NCBI GenBank assembly: GCA_021324465.1
Contig: JAJPJB010000103.1
Location: 1-64,000, forward strand
From: Hyphomicrobiaceae bacterium
GTDB lineage: Bacteria; Pseudomonadota; Alphaproteobacteria; Rhizobiales; Xanthobacteraceae
Direction of reading: 5' to 3'
Length of the DNA: 64,000 nt
Under the pieces are notes generated by a model that saw only the letters and a list, made by a program, of their open reading frames with translations, was not told the origin of the DNA and did no database searches. Of the stretch, positions 9,952 through 19,972 are shown in pieces. The position numbers were made by a program, and so were the translations under genes. The stretch's first letter is position 1; the number at the start of each line of letters is the position of its first letter.

Positions 9952-11034
9952 TCATGCCGCGTTGAAGCGCAAATCGAGCCGTCCGCGATAGTCGACGCGC
10001 GCACGGCCGGCGGCCGGAACGACCTCGCCCAGACGAACGGCGGTCTCGCCGTGCTTGGCAAAGCGCTCGCAGGCGTCATCGGCCATCGCGCGATCCAGCA
10101 CCGCGATCATGCCCAGGCCGCAATTGAACGTGCGCAACATTTCGCTCTCGGCAATTTTTCCGGCTGTCGCCAGCCATTTGAAGACCGGCAGCACCGGGAC
10201 GCGGTCGAGCTCCAAAGAAACCGCGAGATCGACCGGCAAAATGCGCGAAATGTTCTCCGTAAAGCCGCCGCCCGTGATGTGGGCGAGCGCTTTGACCGCC
10301 GTGGTCTCGCGCAGCACGGCCAGGCAGGAGCGCACATAAAGCCGGGTCGGCGTCAGCAAGGCTTCGCCCAGGCTGCGCGCCGGATCGAAGGGCGCCGGAT
10401 TGCTCCAGTTCAGATCGGCGATTTCGACGACGCGCCGTACCAACGAGAATCCGTTCGAATGCACGCCGCTCGATGTCAGCCCGACGACTACATCACCGGC
10501 CTTGATGTCGCCGCGCGGCAGCAGCGCATTGCGTGCGACCGCGCCGACGGCAAAACCGGCGAGATCGTAGTCGCGCCCGCGATAGACGCCCGGCATTTCC
10601 GCCGTCTCGCCGCCGATCAGCGCGCAGCCGACTTCGCGGCAGGCTGCCGCAATGCCTTTGACGACATCGGCGCCGACCGCAGGATCGAGCTTGCCGCAGG
10701 CGAAATAGTCGAGAAAGAACAGCGGTTCCGCGCCCTGCACCACGAGGTCGTTGACCGACATGGCGACGAGGTCAATGCCGATCGTGTCATGTCGGGACGT
10801 TTCGACCGCGATCTTGACCTTGGTGCCGACGCCGTCGGTGGCGGCGACCAGGATCGGGTCGTCAATGCCCGCTGCCTTGAGGTCGAACAGGCCGCCGAAA
10901 CCGCCGATTTCGGCGGCCGCGCCGGCGCGTGCCGTGGCGCGCACCAAGGGCTTGATCATTTCCACCAGGCGGTTGCCGGCATCGATGTCGACGCCAGCGT
11001 CCGCGTAGCGCGCCTCGTCCACGAAAACCACCAA
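9952..11034 (-). CDS. purM: Phosphoribosylformylglycinamidine cyclo-ligase
   Basis: A 360-residue AIR synthetase, the ATP-dependent ring closure in purine synthesis. Clear family blocks are [55 protein letters not shown] and [16 protein letters not shown]. There is no in-frame ATG near the N-terminus: TTG at 11034 and GTG at 11031 are the candidates before a stop further upstream, so the start is uncertain by a few codons. purN follows. The gene is divergent from the CDP-alcohol phosphatidyltransferase, with 172 bases between them. Confidence 0.96.
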   Translation of the reverse strand: MVVFVDEARYADAGVDIDAGNRLVEMIKPLVRATARAGAAAEIGGFGGLFDLKAAGIDDPILVAATDGVGTKVKIAVETSRHDTIGIDLVAMSVNDLVVQGAEPLFFLDYFACGKLDPAVGADVVKGIAAACREVGCALIGGETAEMPGVYRGRDYDLAGFAVGAVARNALLPRGDIKAGDVVVGLTSSGVHSNGFSLVRRVVEIADLNWSNPAPFDPARSLGEALLTPTRLYVRSCLAVLRETTAVKALAHITGGGFTENISRILPVDLAVSLELDRVPVLPVFKWLATAGKIAESEMLRTFNCGLGMIAVLDRAMADDACERFAKHGETAVRLGEVVPAAGRARVDYRGRLDLRFNAA

Positions 11035-11206
11035 TTCGGACCGGATTCTCCCCGGCGGGGAGGCTGTTCCTGGCGCCTCCTACGTCACATTCGCAGGGTG
11101 CGCAAGCGCGCGGGCGCCGGTATATTGTGGGATTCGAGACCAATCCGCGAAAAGTCGGTCGAGACCCGGCCTTCGCGCAATCGAGCTTTATAAGCCGGGA
11201 CGTATT

Positions 11207-11752
11207 TTGAGTATCCCAAATCTCATTACTTTGGGCCGTATTCTGTTGGTGCCGATCGTGGTCTGGGCGATCACTTCGGGCGAGATGCGCGGCGCCTTTC
11301 TCTTGTTCCTCGCCGCCGGCATCAGCGACGGCGTCGATGGGTTTCTTGCCAAGCGGTTTCATATGAAAAGCGAGCTTGGCGCTTATCTCGACCCTCTGGC
11401 CGACAAGGCGCTGATCGTGTCGATCTATGTCGCGCTTGGTATCGCCGGGGGGCTGCCGATCTTTCTGGTCATTCTCGTCGTCTCGCGCGACATAATGATC
11501 ATCTCGGCTTTCATGCTGGCGTGGCTGGTGGGCAAGCCGATGCCGGTACGGCCGCTTTTGGTGTCGAAGGCGAACACCGCGGCGCAAATTCTGCTTGCCG
11601 CCTTGGTGCTGGCCGAGCAGGGCTTTAACTTCAATGCCGCGCTCGAGGCGAAGGTGCTGATGGGATTCGTCGCCGTCTTGACCTTGCTCTCGATCGCCTT
11701 CTATCTCGCGGAGTGGGTTCGCCATATGAACTCGTTTGGCGCCGTTCACTGA
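11207..11752 (+). CDS. CDP-alcohol phosphatidyltransferase family protein
   Basis: A 181-residue membrane enzyme with about five hydrophobic helices, of the family that transfers a phosphatidyl group from CDP-diacylglycerol to an alcohol (PgsA-like or cardiolipin-synthase-like). The active-site motif D-x2-DG-x2-AR-x8-G-x3-D-x3-D is present as Asp41, Asp44-Gly45, Ala48-Lys49, Gly58, Asp62 and Asp66, with Lys in place of the usual Arg. Translation starts at a TTG (MSIPNLITLGR matches the family N-terminus). The AI-2E gene follows after 24 bases, so these are probably co-transcribed. Confidence 0.88.
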   Translation: MSIPNLITLGRILLVPIVVWAITSGEMRGAFLLFLAAGISDGVDGFLAKRFHMKSELGAYLDPLADKALIVSIYVALGIAGGLPIFLVILVVSRDIMIISAFMLAWLVGKPMPVRPLLVSKANTAAQILLAALVLAEQGFNFNAALEAKVLMGFVAVLTLLSIAFYLAEWVRHMNSFGAVH

Positions 11753-11776
11753 GTCTCGGCGCTTTAGGGGCGAGCA

Positions 11777-12844
11777 ATGCAATTGGAACGCAATATCGTG
11801 TTCTGGCTTGCCGCGCTCGTCGTGTTCGTCGGCCTGCTTTGGCTGTTGAGCCCGATCCTCCTGCCTTTTGTCCTCGGCATGGCAATCGCCTATGTGCTCG
11901 ATCCTCTCGCGGAGCGCCTCAGCAAGCGCGGCATGAGCCGGCTTATCGCCGCGCTGATCATTCTCGGCAGTTTCGTGCTCGCTTTCGTCGCGCTGCTGCT
12001 GGTGATCGCGCCGGTGCTGGCGCGGCAGTTTGCTGGCTTCATCGAGGACGCGCCCGGCTACGCGGCGCGGCTCCAAGCCTTCGTCAGCGATCCGCATTAT
12101 CCGTGGATCAAGCGCTTGATCGGCGACAATCTCGTCGGCGCCGACAAATCGGTCGGCGATCTGATGAACCAGGCCGCGGGCTATCTGACCGGCCTTCTCG
12201 CCTCGGTCTGGGAGCGGGGCCAGGCGCTGATCTCGATCTTCTCTCTGATGATCATCACCCCGGTCGTTGCGTTTTATCTGATCTGCGACTGGAACAAGGT
12301 GGTCGCCGCGGTCGACCGTTTGATCCCGCTGCCGCAGCGCGACACCGTGCGCGGGCTGTTCAAGGAGATCGACAAGACAATCTCGGCCTATGTGCGCGGC
12401 CAGTCCGGCGTCTGCCTCATTCTCGGCTCATATTATGCGCTCGGCCTCACTCTCGCCGGCTTGAGCTACGGTCTGTTGATCGGCGTCGTTTCCGGCCTGA
12501 TCAGCTTCATTCCCTATGTCGGCTCGCTCACCGCACTTGTGCTGTCGCTTGGGGTGGCGGTCGCGCAATTCTTCCCCGATTGGGGCGCCATTCTGATGGT
12601 CGCCGGCGTCGTTCTGCTCGGCCAGTTCCTCGAAGGCAATGTGCTGTCGCCGTTTCTGGTCGGTCATAGCGTCGGCCTGCACCCGGTCTGGCTGATGTTC
12701 GCGCTGATCGCGTTTGGTTATCTGTTCGGCTTCGTCGGGCTCTTGCTGGCGGTGCCGCTTGCCGCCGCTGCCGGCGTGCTGATCCGCTTTGCCATCCGCC
12801 GATATTTGGCCTCGCCGCTCTATACCGGAGACGGATCGGCTTAG
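11777..12844 (+). CDS. AI-2E family transporter (PerM-like)
   Basis: A 355-residue inner-membrane protein with about eight hydrophobic segments and the family region LISFIPYVGSLTALVLSLGV followed by LEGNVLSPFLVGHSVGLHP. The family was named for autoinducer-2 export in one member; many are ion or solute exporters, so the substrate is not assigned. It sits in a tight run between the CDP-alcohol phosphatidyltransferase (24 bases) and hdaA (18 bases). Confidence 0.9.
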   Translation: MQLERNIVFWLAALVVFVGLLWLLSPILLPFVLGMAIAYVLDPLAERLSKRGMSRLIAALIILGSFVLAFVALLLVIAPVLARQFAGFIEDAPGYAARLQAFVSDPHYPWIKRLIGDNLVGADKSVGDLMNQAAGYLTGLLASVWERGQALISIFSLMIITPVVAFYLICDWNKVVAAVDRLIPLPQRDTVRGLFKEIDKTISAYVRGQSGVCLILGSYYALGLTLAGLSYGLLIGVVSGLISFIPYVGSLTALVLSLGVAVAQFFPDWGAILMVAGVVLLGQFLEGNVLSPFLVGHSVGLHPVWLMFALIAFGYLFGFVGLLLAVPLAAAAGVLIRFAIRRYLASPLYTGDGSA

Positions 12845-12862
12845 CGCGAACCTCATAAATTC

Positions 12863-13594
12863 ATGCCGCCGCCTTCCTCATCGCCTATATCTGCGCCCAT
12901 GTCTGCGCCGATGTCGCCGCGTTCATCATCCTTGCCGCGCCAGCTTGCGCTCGCCCTCGACCATGACGAGAGCTATGCGCGCGAGGATTTTCTGTCCGGC
13001 CCGTGCAACGAAGCGGCGCTGGCGCTGATCGAGGCGTGGCCCGATTGGCCGGCGCGCACAGTGGCGGTCATCGGGCCCGAAGGCTCCGGCAAGACGCATC
13101 TCGCGACGGTCTGGGCGGCCGCGGCCGGTGCACGAGTCGTATCCGGGCGCCACCTCGCCGAGGCCGATCTTCCGGCAGCGCTGGCGACGGGGGCGCTCGT
13201 GATTGAGGACGCGCCGGCCATCGAGGACGAGCGGACGCTGTTTCATCTGATCAATCTGGCGCGTGAAGAAGGTGCATTCGCCCTGTTCACGGCGCGGCGT
13301 GCGCCCACGCTCTGGCCGGCGCGCCTGCCGGATCTGATCTCACGGCTGCGCGCCTTGCCGGTCGTGACACTGGCTGCGCCGGATGATGCGATGTTGCAGG
13401 GGGTGATGATGAAGCTCGCCGCCGACCGCCAGCTCGTGCTCGAGTCGGGCGTGCTGCGTTACATCTTGACCCATATCGAGCGCTCCTTCGCCGCCGCGCG
13501 CGCCGCGCTCATCGCGCTGGACAAGGAGGCGCTGCGGCAAGGCCGGCCGCCAAGCCGGGCGCTCGCTGCGGAACTGTTCCGCGACCGTCAGTAG
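12863..13594 (+). CDS. hdaA: DnaA-related replication regulator HdaA
   Basis: A 243-residue DnaA-like AAA+ protein without the DNA-binding domain. QLALALDH (residues 27-34) matches the beta-clamp-binding motif of Hda, which couples the clamp to hydrolysis of DnaA-ATP after initiation. Walker A is GPEGSGKTHL (71-80), Walker B is in LVIEDAP, and LISRLRAL supplies the sensor/arginine-finger region. The first 25 residues are a low-complexity Ser/Pro/Met tract encoded by near-repeats (ATGTCTGCGCC), so initiation could also occur at the later Met codons 13 or 17. Its place between the AI-2E gene and ppk is typical of Bradyrhizobium relatives. Confidence 0.93.
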   Translation: MPPPSSSPISAPMSAPMSPRSSSLPRQLALALDHDESYAREDFLSGPCNEAALALIEAWPDWPARTVAVIGPEGSGKTHLATVWAAAAGARVVSGRHLAEADLPAALATGALVIEDAPAIEDERTLFHLINLAREEGAFALFTARRAPTLWPARLPDLISRLRALPVVTLAAPDDAMLQGVMMKLAADRQLVLESGVLRYILTHIERSFAAARAALIALDKEALRQGRPPSRALAAELFRDRQ

Positions 13595-13712
13595 CAGGCC
13601 CGCGCCGCGATTCAACCGCATTCCCTCGGTGATGGTGACGGGCTTGACGGCCGAGCCGGGCGCCGCGTTATCTCTGGGCAGGTTATTTTATTTTCATAGG
13701 ATTGTTGCATAA

Positions 13713-15977
13713 GTGGCCAACGTCGCCCTCGGGGAACAGGAAAAGGCCATGGCCGATCGCGGCCAAGCCACTGCTTTTGCGCGAGAATCCGCTTCGCTGC
13801 AGCGGTTGGAGGAGCGCGCGGGCGAACCCGGCCCCCGCGCGGCAGCGAATCTTTTGGCGAGCCCGGACCGGTTCATCAACCGTGAATTGTCGTGGCTCAA
13901 CTTCAACCGCCGGGTCCTGGAGGAATCCGCCAACCGCCGCAATCCGCTGCTGGAACGGCTTAAATTCCTCGCGATCTCCGCCAACAACCTTGACGAATTC
14001 TTCATGGTGCGCGTCGCCGGTCTCGGCGCGCAGTTCCGCGAGGGCATCACCACCAAAAGCCCGGAGGGACTGACGCCCGGCGAGCAGCTCGAGCGCATCG
14101 CCGAGTCCGTTGCGCTCGTGGTCGAGGACCAGCAGACCCAGTGGCGCGAGCTGCGCAAGGAACTCGGACAAGCCGGCATCGTCCTGATCGATGGTCCCGA
14201 CGTGACGCGGTCGGAAAAAGCCTGGCTCGAGGACTACTTCCTCGCCCATATTTTTCCACTGCTGACGCCGCTTGCCATCGACCCGGCGCATCCGTTCCCG
14301 TTCATTCCCAATTTGGGCTTCACCATCGCCTTGCAGCTGGCGCGCGCCAAGGACGGCAAGGCGATGAACGCGCTGATCCGCATGCCCAACCGCATCGAGC
14401 GGTTCGTGCGCCTGCCGCAGACCGGTGAGAGCGGCGAGGCGCGGCTGATTTCGATCGAAGGCGTGACCAGCCTGTTCATCGGCAAGCTGTTTCCCGGTTA
14501 TGCCGTGAAAGGGCTCGGCGCTTTCCGTGTCATTCGCGACTCCGAAGTTGAAATCCTCGAAGAGGCCGAAGATCTGATGCGGCTGTTCGAGACGGCGCTC
14601 AAGCGGCGTCGCCGCGGCACGGTGATCCGCGTCGATATCGAAGCTTCCATGCCGGAAGAGCTGCGCCGCTTCGTGCAGCAATTGCTCGGCGCTTCCGACG
14701 ACGGCGTGTTCCTGGTCGATGGCGTGCTGGCGCTCAACGAGATGGGGCAGATCGCCAACCTCAACCGGCCCGATCTCGAATTCGTGCCCTATACGCCGCG
14801 CTATCCCGGCCGCGTCCGCGATCACGGCGGCGACTGCTTTGCCGCAATCCGGCAAAAGGACATGATCATTCACCACCCTTATGAGTCGTTCGATGTGGTG
14901 GTGCACTTTTTGCAGCAGGCGGCGCGCGACCCCGATGTCGTCGCCATCAAGCAGACGCTCTATCGGACCTCGGCCGATTCCCCGATCATCAGGGCGCTCG
15001 CCGAAGCGGCCGATGCCGGCAAGTCGGTCACCGCGCTGGTCGAGCTGAAAGCACGCTTCGACGAAGAGGCCAATATCCGCTGGGCGCGCGATCTCGAGCG
15101 CGCCGGCGTGCAGGTGGTGTTCGGCTTCATCGAGCTGAAAACCCATGCCAAGCTGTCGCTGGTGGTGCGCCGCGAAGGTGCAACGCTTGCGTCCTACGTG
15201 CATGTGGGCACCGGCAATTATCACCCGGTGACCGCGCGGATCTACACCGACCTGTCGTTCTTCACCTGCGATCCGATCGTCGCCCGCGACGTGGCGCGGA
15301 TTTTCAATTTCGTCACCGGCTATGCCGAGCCCGCCGAGCTCGAGCGCATGGCGGTCTCGCCGCTGTCGCTGCGCAAGCGCATTTGCGAGCACATCGACGC
15401 GGAGATCGCGCATGTCAAAGCCGGCCGGCCGGCCGGCATCTGGATGAAGATGAATGCGCTGGTCGACCCGGACATCATCGACGCGCTCTATCGTGCGTCG
15501 AATGCCGGCGTGCCGATCGAGCTTGTGGTACGCGGCATCTGCTGCCTGCGGCCCGGCATTCCCGGCCTGTCCGCGAATATCCGTGTCAAGTCGATCGTCG
15601 GCCGCTTCCTCGAGCACGGCCGCATCTATTGCTTTGGTGCAGGCTACGGCCTGCCGCACCCGAAAGCGTCCGTCTATATCTCGTCGGCCGATATGATGCC
15701 GCGCAATCTCGATCGCCGCGTCGAAGCGCTGTGCCCGATCCTCAATCCGACGGTGCACGAGCAGGTGCTCGAGCAGATCATGGTTGCCAATCTGAAGGAT
15801 AATCAGCAGAGCTGGCAATTGCTCGGCGACGGGTCCTCATCGCGCATCCAGCCGGCGCCGGGCGAAGAGGTATTCAACTGCACGACCTATTTCATGACCA
15901 ATCCAAGCCTGTCCGGCCGTGGCAAGTCGCCCAAGGACGCGATCCCGCGCTTGCGGCACCGGCCGGAAGCCTTGTAA
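13713..15977 (+). CDS. ppk: Polyphosphate kinase 1
   Basis: A 754-residue PPK1, which polymerises the ATP gamma phosphate into polyphosphate. The N-terminal domain is clear ([18 protein letters not shown]), and both phospholipase-D-like catalytic domains follow: the phosphohistidine region [38 protein letters not shown], and the second His motif in [11 protein letters not shown] followed by YTDLSFFT. The GTG at 13713 gives a slightly long N-terminus; an ATG at 13749 is an alternative. ppx lies 226 bases downstream. Confidence 0.97.
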   Translation: MANVALGEQEKAMADRGQATAFARESASLQRLEERAGEPGPRAAANLLASPDRFINRELSWLNFNRRVLEESANRRNPLLERLKFLAISANNLDEFFMVRVAGLGAQFREGITTKSPEGLTPGEQLERIAESVALVVEDQQTQWRELRKELGQAGIVLIDGPDVTRSEKAWLEDYFLAHIFPLLTPLAIDPAHPFPFIPNLGFTIALQLARAKDGKAMNALIRMPNRIERFVRLPQTGESGEARLISIEGVTSLFIGKLFPGYAVKGLGAFRVIRDSEVEILEEAEDLMRLFETALKRRRRGTVIRVDIEASMPEELRRFVQQLLGASDDGVFLVDGVLALNEMGQIANLNRPDLEFVPYTPRYPGRVRDHGGDCFAAIRQKDMIIHHPYESFDVVVHFLQQAARDPDVVAIKQTLYRTSADSPIIRALAEAADAGKSVTALVELKARFDEEANIRWARDLERAGVQVVFGFIELKTHAKLSLVVRREGATLASYVHVGTGNYHPVTARIYTDLSFFTCDPIVARDVARIFNFVTGYAEPAELERMAVSPLSLRKRICEHIDAEIAHVKAGRPAGIWMKMNALVDPDIIDALYRASNAGVPIELVVRGICCLRPGIPGLSANIRVKSIVGRFLEHGRIYCFGAGYGLPHPKASVYISSADMMPRNLDRRVEALCPILNPTVHEQVLEQIMVANLKDNQQSWQLLGDGSSSRIQPAPGEEVFNCTTYFMTNPSLSGRGKSPKDAIPRLRHRPEAL

Positions 15978-16132
15978 TGCGGCCGCCGTGAGGCGATTGC
16001 GACTGCCGGAACACAGCGCTGGAATGTGGGGTCAAGCTCGATAGCGCGGCCGGGAAGAGCCGTCGATCGTAACGGCCCCTGGGGTCGGAAAAAGGGCAGT
16101 CGTTGCGTTCGACGGCGCGGCATGATCACGCG

Positions 16133-16162
16133 AATTCAGGTGACCAAAATTCAGGTGACCAA
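16133..16162. repeat. Perfect tandem duplication of a 15-bp sequence
   Basis: AATTCAGGTGACCAA occurs twice with no spacer, ending 41 bases before the ppx start. Each unit holds GGTGACC, which is nearly self-complementary. It could be a paired protein-binding site for ppx control or a simple slippage duplication. Confidence 0.8.
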
Positions 16163-16203
16163 TATGTGCGGTAACCCGGCTTGTTTTGCGCCAATTTTGA
16201 TCA

Positions 16204-17724
16204 ATGACGCTCGCTAAGCTCGACGCGCAAGGACGTCTCGATCACGGGCCGCCGATCGCCGTCATCGATATCGGCTCGAACTCGGTGCGGCTTGTCGCCT
16301 ATGAAGGCCTCACCCGCAGCCCGACCGAGATTTTCAATGAAAAGGCACTTTGCGGTCTCGGCCGCGAAGTGCAGTCGACCAAGCTTCTCGCCGCTGACGC
16401 GGTGCAGCACGCGCTCGCAACGCTCAAACGCTTTCGCGCGCTGTGCCAGACCATGGGCGTCAAGAAGACGCTTGCCATCGCCACCGCGGCCTGTCGCGAT
16501 GCCAAGAATGGCCCCGCTTTCATCAAGCTTGCCGAGGCTACGATCGGCGCCAAGATCGACGTGCTGTCGGGCAGGCGCGAAGCCGATCTCACCGCGCTCG
16601 GCGTCATTTCCGGCGTGCACAAGGCCGACGGCGTCGTCGGCGATCTCGGCGGCGGCTCGCTCGAACTGGTCGATGTTCGCGGCGCGCAGGCAAAACACGG
16701 CGTCACGCGTCCGCTCGGCGGCCTGGCGCTTGCTGATATTTCGTCGAAGTCGGTGAAGAAGGCGGCGAAATTCGTCTCTAAGACGCTGTTGAGGCTGCCG
16801 GTGCTCAAAACCTGCGAGGATCGCACCTTCTATGCGGTCGGCGGCACCTGGCGCTCGCTGGCGCGGCTGCACATGTGGCAGACCGGCTATCCGCTGCATG
16901 TGATGCATGGCTACGCGATCGACGCCGACGAGGCGCTCGAATTCGCAAGGCTGCTGCATCGCGTCGATGTCGAGACGTTATCGAATATCGAAGTGGTGGC
17001 GAATGCGCGCCGGCCGCTTCTACCCTATGCAGCGCTGGTGCTCGAGCACATCCTGCGCATCGGCAAGCCGCGGCAGATCGTGTTCTCGGCGCTCGGCATT
17101 CGCGAAGGGCTGCTTTATTCGCTGCTGAACAAAAAGGAAAGGGAGAAGGACGCGCTGCTGGAAGCGGCGCGACATCTCAATCAGCTGCGTTCGCGCTCGC
17201 CGCAGCACGGCGAGGAGCTGATCGGTTGGACCGATCGTTTCATGGCAACCTCGGGTCTCGATGAGACCGGCGAGGAGCGCCGGCTGCGCCATGCCGCCTG
17301 CCTTCTTGCCGATATCGGCTGGCGCGCGCATCCGGATTATCGCGGCGACCAGTCGCTCAATCTCATTGCCCATGGCAGCTTCATGGGCATCGATCATCCG
17401 GGCCGCGCCTATCTCGCGCTCTCGGTGTTCTTCCGTCATGTCGGTCTTGTCATGGACGACGAGCTGTCGCCGCGGCTGCGCGAACTGGTGTCCACCCGCA
17501 TGCTCGATCGCGCCCGCGTGCTGGGCGCGGCGCTTCGGCTTGCTTACGTTGTCTCGGCGGCGATGCCCGGCGTCTTGCCGGCGACCTCGCTCGCCGTCGA
17601 GCGCCATCGCCTCGCGCTGCGGCTGCCCGGCGAATTCGCAGCGCTCGCCGGCGAGCGCATCGCCAATCGACTGCGCGCGCTCGCCCGCATCATCGGGCGG
17701 GAATCGGTTGTGCTGCTCGGGTGA
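16204..17724 (+). CDS. ppx: Exopolyphosphatase, Ppx/GppA family
   Basis: A 506-residue ASKHA-fold phosphatase that removes terminal phosphate from polyphosphate (or pppGpp). The first phosphate loop is AVIDIGSNSVRLV; GDLGGGSLELVDV is the second. The C-terminal half carries an HD-like helical domain with RLRHAACLLADIGWRAHPDYR. The length matches long Ppx forms. It follows ppk, the usual synthesis/degradation pair, and precedes genes for phosphate import. The ATG at 16204 is the only start near the conserved N-terminus. Confidence 0.95.
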   Translation: MTLAKLDAQGRLDHGPPIAVIDIGSNSVRLVAYEGLTRSPTEIFNEKALCGLGREVQSTKLLAADAVQHALATLKRFRALCQTMGVKKTLAIATAACRDAKNGPAFIKLAEATIGAKIDVLSGRREADLTALGVISGVHKADGVVGDLGGGSLELVDVRGAQAKHGVTRPLGGLALADISSKSVKKAAKFVSKTLLRLPVLKTCEDRTFYAVGGTWRSLARLHMWQTGYPLHVMHGYAIDADEALEFARLLHRVDVETLSNIEVVANARRPLLPYAALVLEHILRIGKPRQIVFSALGIREGLLYSLLNKKEREKDALLEAARHLNQLRSRSPQHGEELIGWTDRFMATSGLDETGEERRLRHAACLLADIGWRAHPDYRGDQSLNLIAHGSFMGIDHPGRAYLALSVFFRHVGLVMDDELSPRLRELVSTRMLDRARVLGAALRLAYVVSAAMPGVLPATSLAVERHRLALRLPGEFAALAGERIANRLRALARIIGRESVVLLG

Positions 17725-17854
17725 CTCGATATCTGAGTGGCGCCTGCGCAAGGAGCCGGCGCTATTTCGGTGGAGCGTGCCGGAAGGCAAGAACGGCCGA
17801 AGTGCAGTCAGTGGCCGGGAATGCTAGTTTGCGGGAGATCGAATCGAGGCCTGC

Positions 17855-18511
17855 ATGCTCGGCTGGTTCCAGGCGCTTATGCCGAAGGAAGCGCGCTTCT
17901 TCACGCTGTTCGAGAAGCACGCCGCGATTGTTGTCGCCGGCGCCGAAGCCTTGCGCGGGCTATTACGGGGCGGGGAGACGGTCGAGGACTATTGCAAGCA
18001 AGTCTTCCAGCGTGAAGCCGAGGCCGACGACGTCACACGCGAAGTGCTGCTCGCGGTGCGCCGAACGTTCATCACGCCGTTCGACCGGCCTGATATCCAA
18101 GACCTTATCAGCTCGATGGACGATGCCATTGATCAGATGAACAAGACCGCCAAAACCATCATCTTGTTCGAGGTCAGGAGCTTTGAGCCGCAGATGCGGC
18201 AAATGGCCGAGTTCATCCTGCAGGCGGCGAAACTGATGCTGGAGGCCGTGCCGCTCCTGAGTTCGATCGGAACAAATGCGGGGCGCCTTAACGCAATCAC
18301 CACGAAAATCATAACGATCGAAGAGCAGGCGGACGACGTCTGCAATCAAGGGCTCAAGGAGCTGTTTCTCGCCAGCCGGTCTGAAAGCGATCAGGGAGAC
18401 GCCATGAAATTCGTCATTGGGTCCGAGCTATACGACCATCTGGAAAAGGTGGTCGACCGGCTCGAGGACGTCGCCAACGAGATAAATTCGATCGTTGTCG
18501 ATCAGCTGTGA
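17855..18511 (+). CDS. DUF47 (PhoU-like) phosphate transport accessory protein
   Basis: A 218-residue, all-helical cytosolic protein of the DUF47 family. Conserved features include the start MLGWFQALMPKE, the acidic helix QREAEADDVTREVL, SSMDDAIDQMNK, and a C-terminal ELYDHLEKVVDRLEDVANEI. Proteins of this family are encoded next to Pit carriers and are thought to control them. Here the pit gene starts 12 bases downstream, which supports that role. GAGG precedes the ATG. Confidence 0.93.
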   Translation: MLGWFQALMPKEARFFTLFEKHAAIVVAGAEALRGLLRGGETVEDYCKQVFQREAEADDVTREVLLAVRRTFITPFDRPDIQDLISSMDDAIDQMNKTAKTIILFEVRSFEPQMRQMAEFILQAAKLMLEAVPLLSSIGTNAGRLNAITTKIITIEEQADDVCNQGLKELFLASRSESDQGDAMKFVIGSELYDHLEKVVDRLEDVANEINSIVVDQL

Positions 18512-18523
18512 TCGTTGTTGATC

Positions 18524-19528
18524 ATGAGCGCCGGCCTCAATCTCCCGCTCTTGATCGGCCTCATTTTTGTTGCACTGGCTTTCGATTTCCTCAACGGTCT
18601 GCACGATACGGCCAACTCGATAGCTACGCTTGTGTCGACGCGCATGTTGCGGCCACGCTATGCCGTGGTCTGGGCGGCGTTCTTTAATTTCATCGCCTTT
18701 CTCGTTTTCGGCGTTCACGTCGCCCGCACCGTCTGCGTCGGCATCGTGTCCGCCAATGTGATCGACGCCCATGTCATCTTCGGGGCGCTGATGGGCGCCA
18801 TTGTCTGGAATCTGATCACCTGGTGGGCGGGTATTCCCTCCAGCAGCTCGCATGCGCTGATCGGCGGCCTGGTCGGCGCCGGCATCGTAAAGGCCGGCAT
18901 TGGCGCAATCGTCTGGCCGGGCCTGCTAACGACCGGCGCTTTCATCGTGCTGTCGCCGCTGCTTGGCTTTTTCCTCGCCTTGGCCTTGGTGCTGGCGGTC
19001 TCCTGGGCGTTCGTGCGCGCCAATCCGCGCACCGTCGAGCCGACATTCCAATGGCTGCAGTTCGCTGCCGCCTCGCTGATTTCGCTTGGTCACGGCGGCA
19101 ATGACGCGCAGAAGACAATGGGCATTATCGCTGTGCTGCTGTTCTCGCAAGGTCATCTCGGCGGCGGCTTTTACGTCCCACTCTGGGTCGTGATCACCTG
19201 CCAGGCGGCCTTGGGTCTGGGCACGCTGGTCGGCGGCTGGCGCATCGTCAAGACGGTCGGCTCCAAGATCACGCGGATGACTCCCGTCCAGGGTTGCTGC
19301 GCCTCGGCGGGCGGCGCCGTCATGCTGTTCATGGCCACTTTCCTCGGAATACCGGTGTCGACGACGCATACGGTGACCGGCTCGGTAATTGGTGTCGGCG
19401 CGGCACGAAAGGCCTCCGCCGTGCGCTGGAACATTGCCGGCAACATCGTGATCGCATGGATCATTACCTTGCCGGCAGCGGCGCTGATGGCAGCGCTGTT
19501 TTATCTGCTATCGAAGCTGTTTGCTTGA
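18524..19528 (+). CDS. pit: Low-affinity inorganic phosphate transporter, PiT family
   Basis: A 334-residue carrier with about ten hydrophobic helices. The two PiT signature repeats are visible: FDFLNGLHDTANSIATLVSTR near the N-terminus and LGHGGNDAQKTMGI in the middle, with SSSHALIGGLVGAG and STTHTVTGSVIGVGAA as the paired inner repeats. It imports metal-phosphate complexes with protons. The ATG at 18524 is chosen over a TTG at 18515. It forms an operon with the DUF47 gene. Confidence 0.96.
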   Translation: MSAGLNLPLLIGLIFVALAFDFLNGLHDTANSIATLVSTRMLRPRYAVVWAAFFNFIAFLVFGVHVARTVCVGIVSANVIDAHVIFGALMGAIVWNLITWWAGIPSSSSHALIGGLVGAGIVKAGIGAIVWPGLLTTGAFIVLSPLLGFFLALALVLAVSWAFVRANPRTVEPTFQWLQFAAASLISLGHGGNDAQKTMGIIAVLLFSQGHLGGGFYVPLWVVITCQAALGLGTLVGGWRIVKTVGSKITRMTPVQGCCASAGGAVMLFMATFLGIPVSTTHTVTGSVIGVGAARKASAVRWNIAGNIVIAWIITLPAAALMAALFYLLSKLFA

Positions 19529-19719
19529 GCGCTTCAACGCATTCAATGCGGCCAGGTCAAGCCGATAGCAGCCGCTTTGCGGGAGTCTTTTCGGCAAGCA
19601 GACCCGTCGACGGGCCGATTCCGGCAATCCTCGCAAGCGAACACTTGGTCCGCGACGCCTTGCTGGTGTAATGTCTGCGCGCTCCGCATAAAGCGCGACA
19701 AGCTGCAGCGCAGCGAAAA

Positions 19720-19920
19720 ATGGACGACCGTGAAGACAGGCCTGTCATTGAGTTAGGGATGAAGGTGTCCGTGCGACGCAGCGGTCAAAATCGCATCGGC
19801 GTCGTGACCCGGCTTGAAGGCGACTATGTTGTCGTACGCTGGCTCAGTTCGGATCTGGCGGAGACCGCCGAATACGCAGCGCACCGCGATGATGTGACGG
19901 TGTTGGCCGGGTGGTTCTAG
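19720..19920 (+). CDS. Small protein of unknown function
   Basis: A 66-residue frame with a plausible amino-acid mix: an acidic start (MDDREDRP) then a beta-rich segment, KVSVRRSGQNRIGVVTRLEGDYVVVRW in outline, that resembles a small SH3-like or KOW-like barrel. I do not recognise the family. The ribosome site is weak. It lies alone between pit and the convergent Bug receptor. Confidence 0.5.
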   Translation: MDDREDRPVIELGMKVSVRRSGQNRIGVVTRLEGDYVVVRWLSSDLAETAEYAAHRDDVTVLAGWF

Positions 19921-19972
19921 GCGGCGGCTATAAACAAAAACGGCCACCTGTTCTCGCAGGCCGCCTCGGTCA

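Noticed and set aside
10051-11193. 380-codon plus-strand frame over purM
   Set aside because: Complete purM on the other strand explains it; the product has no recognisable domain.
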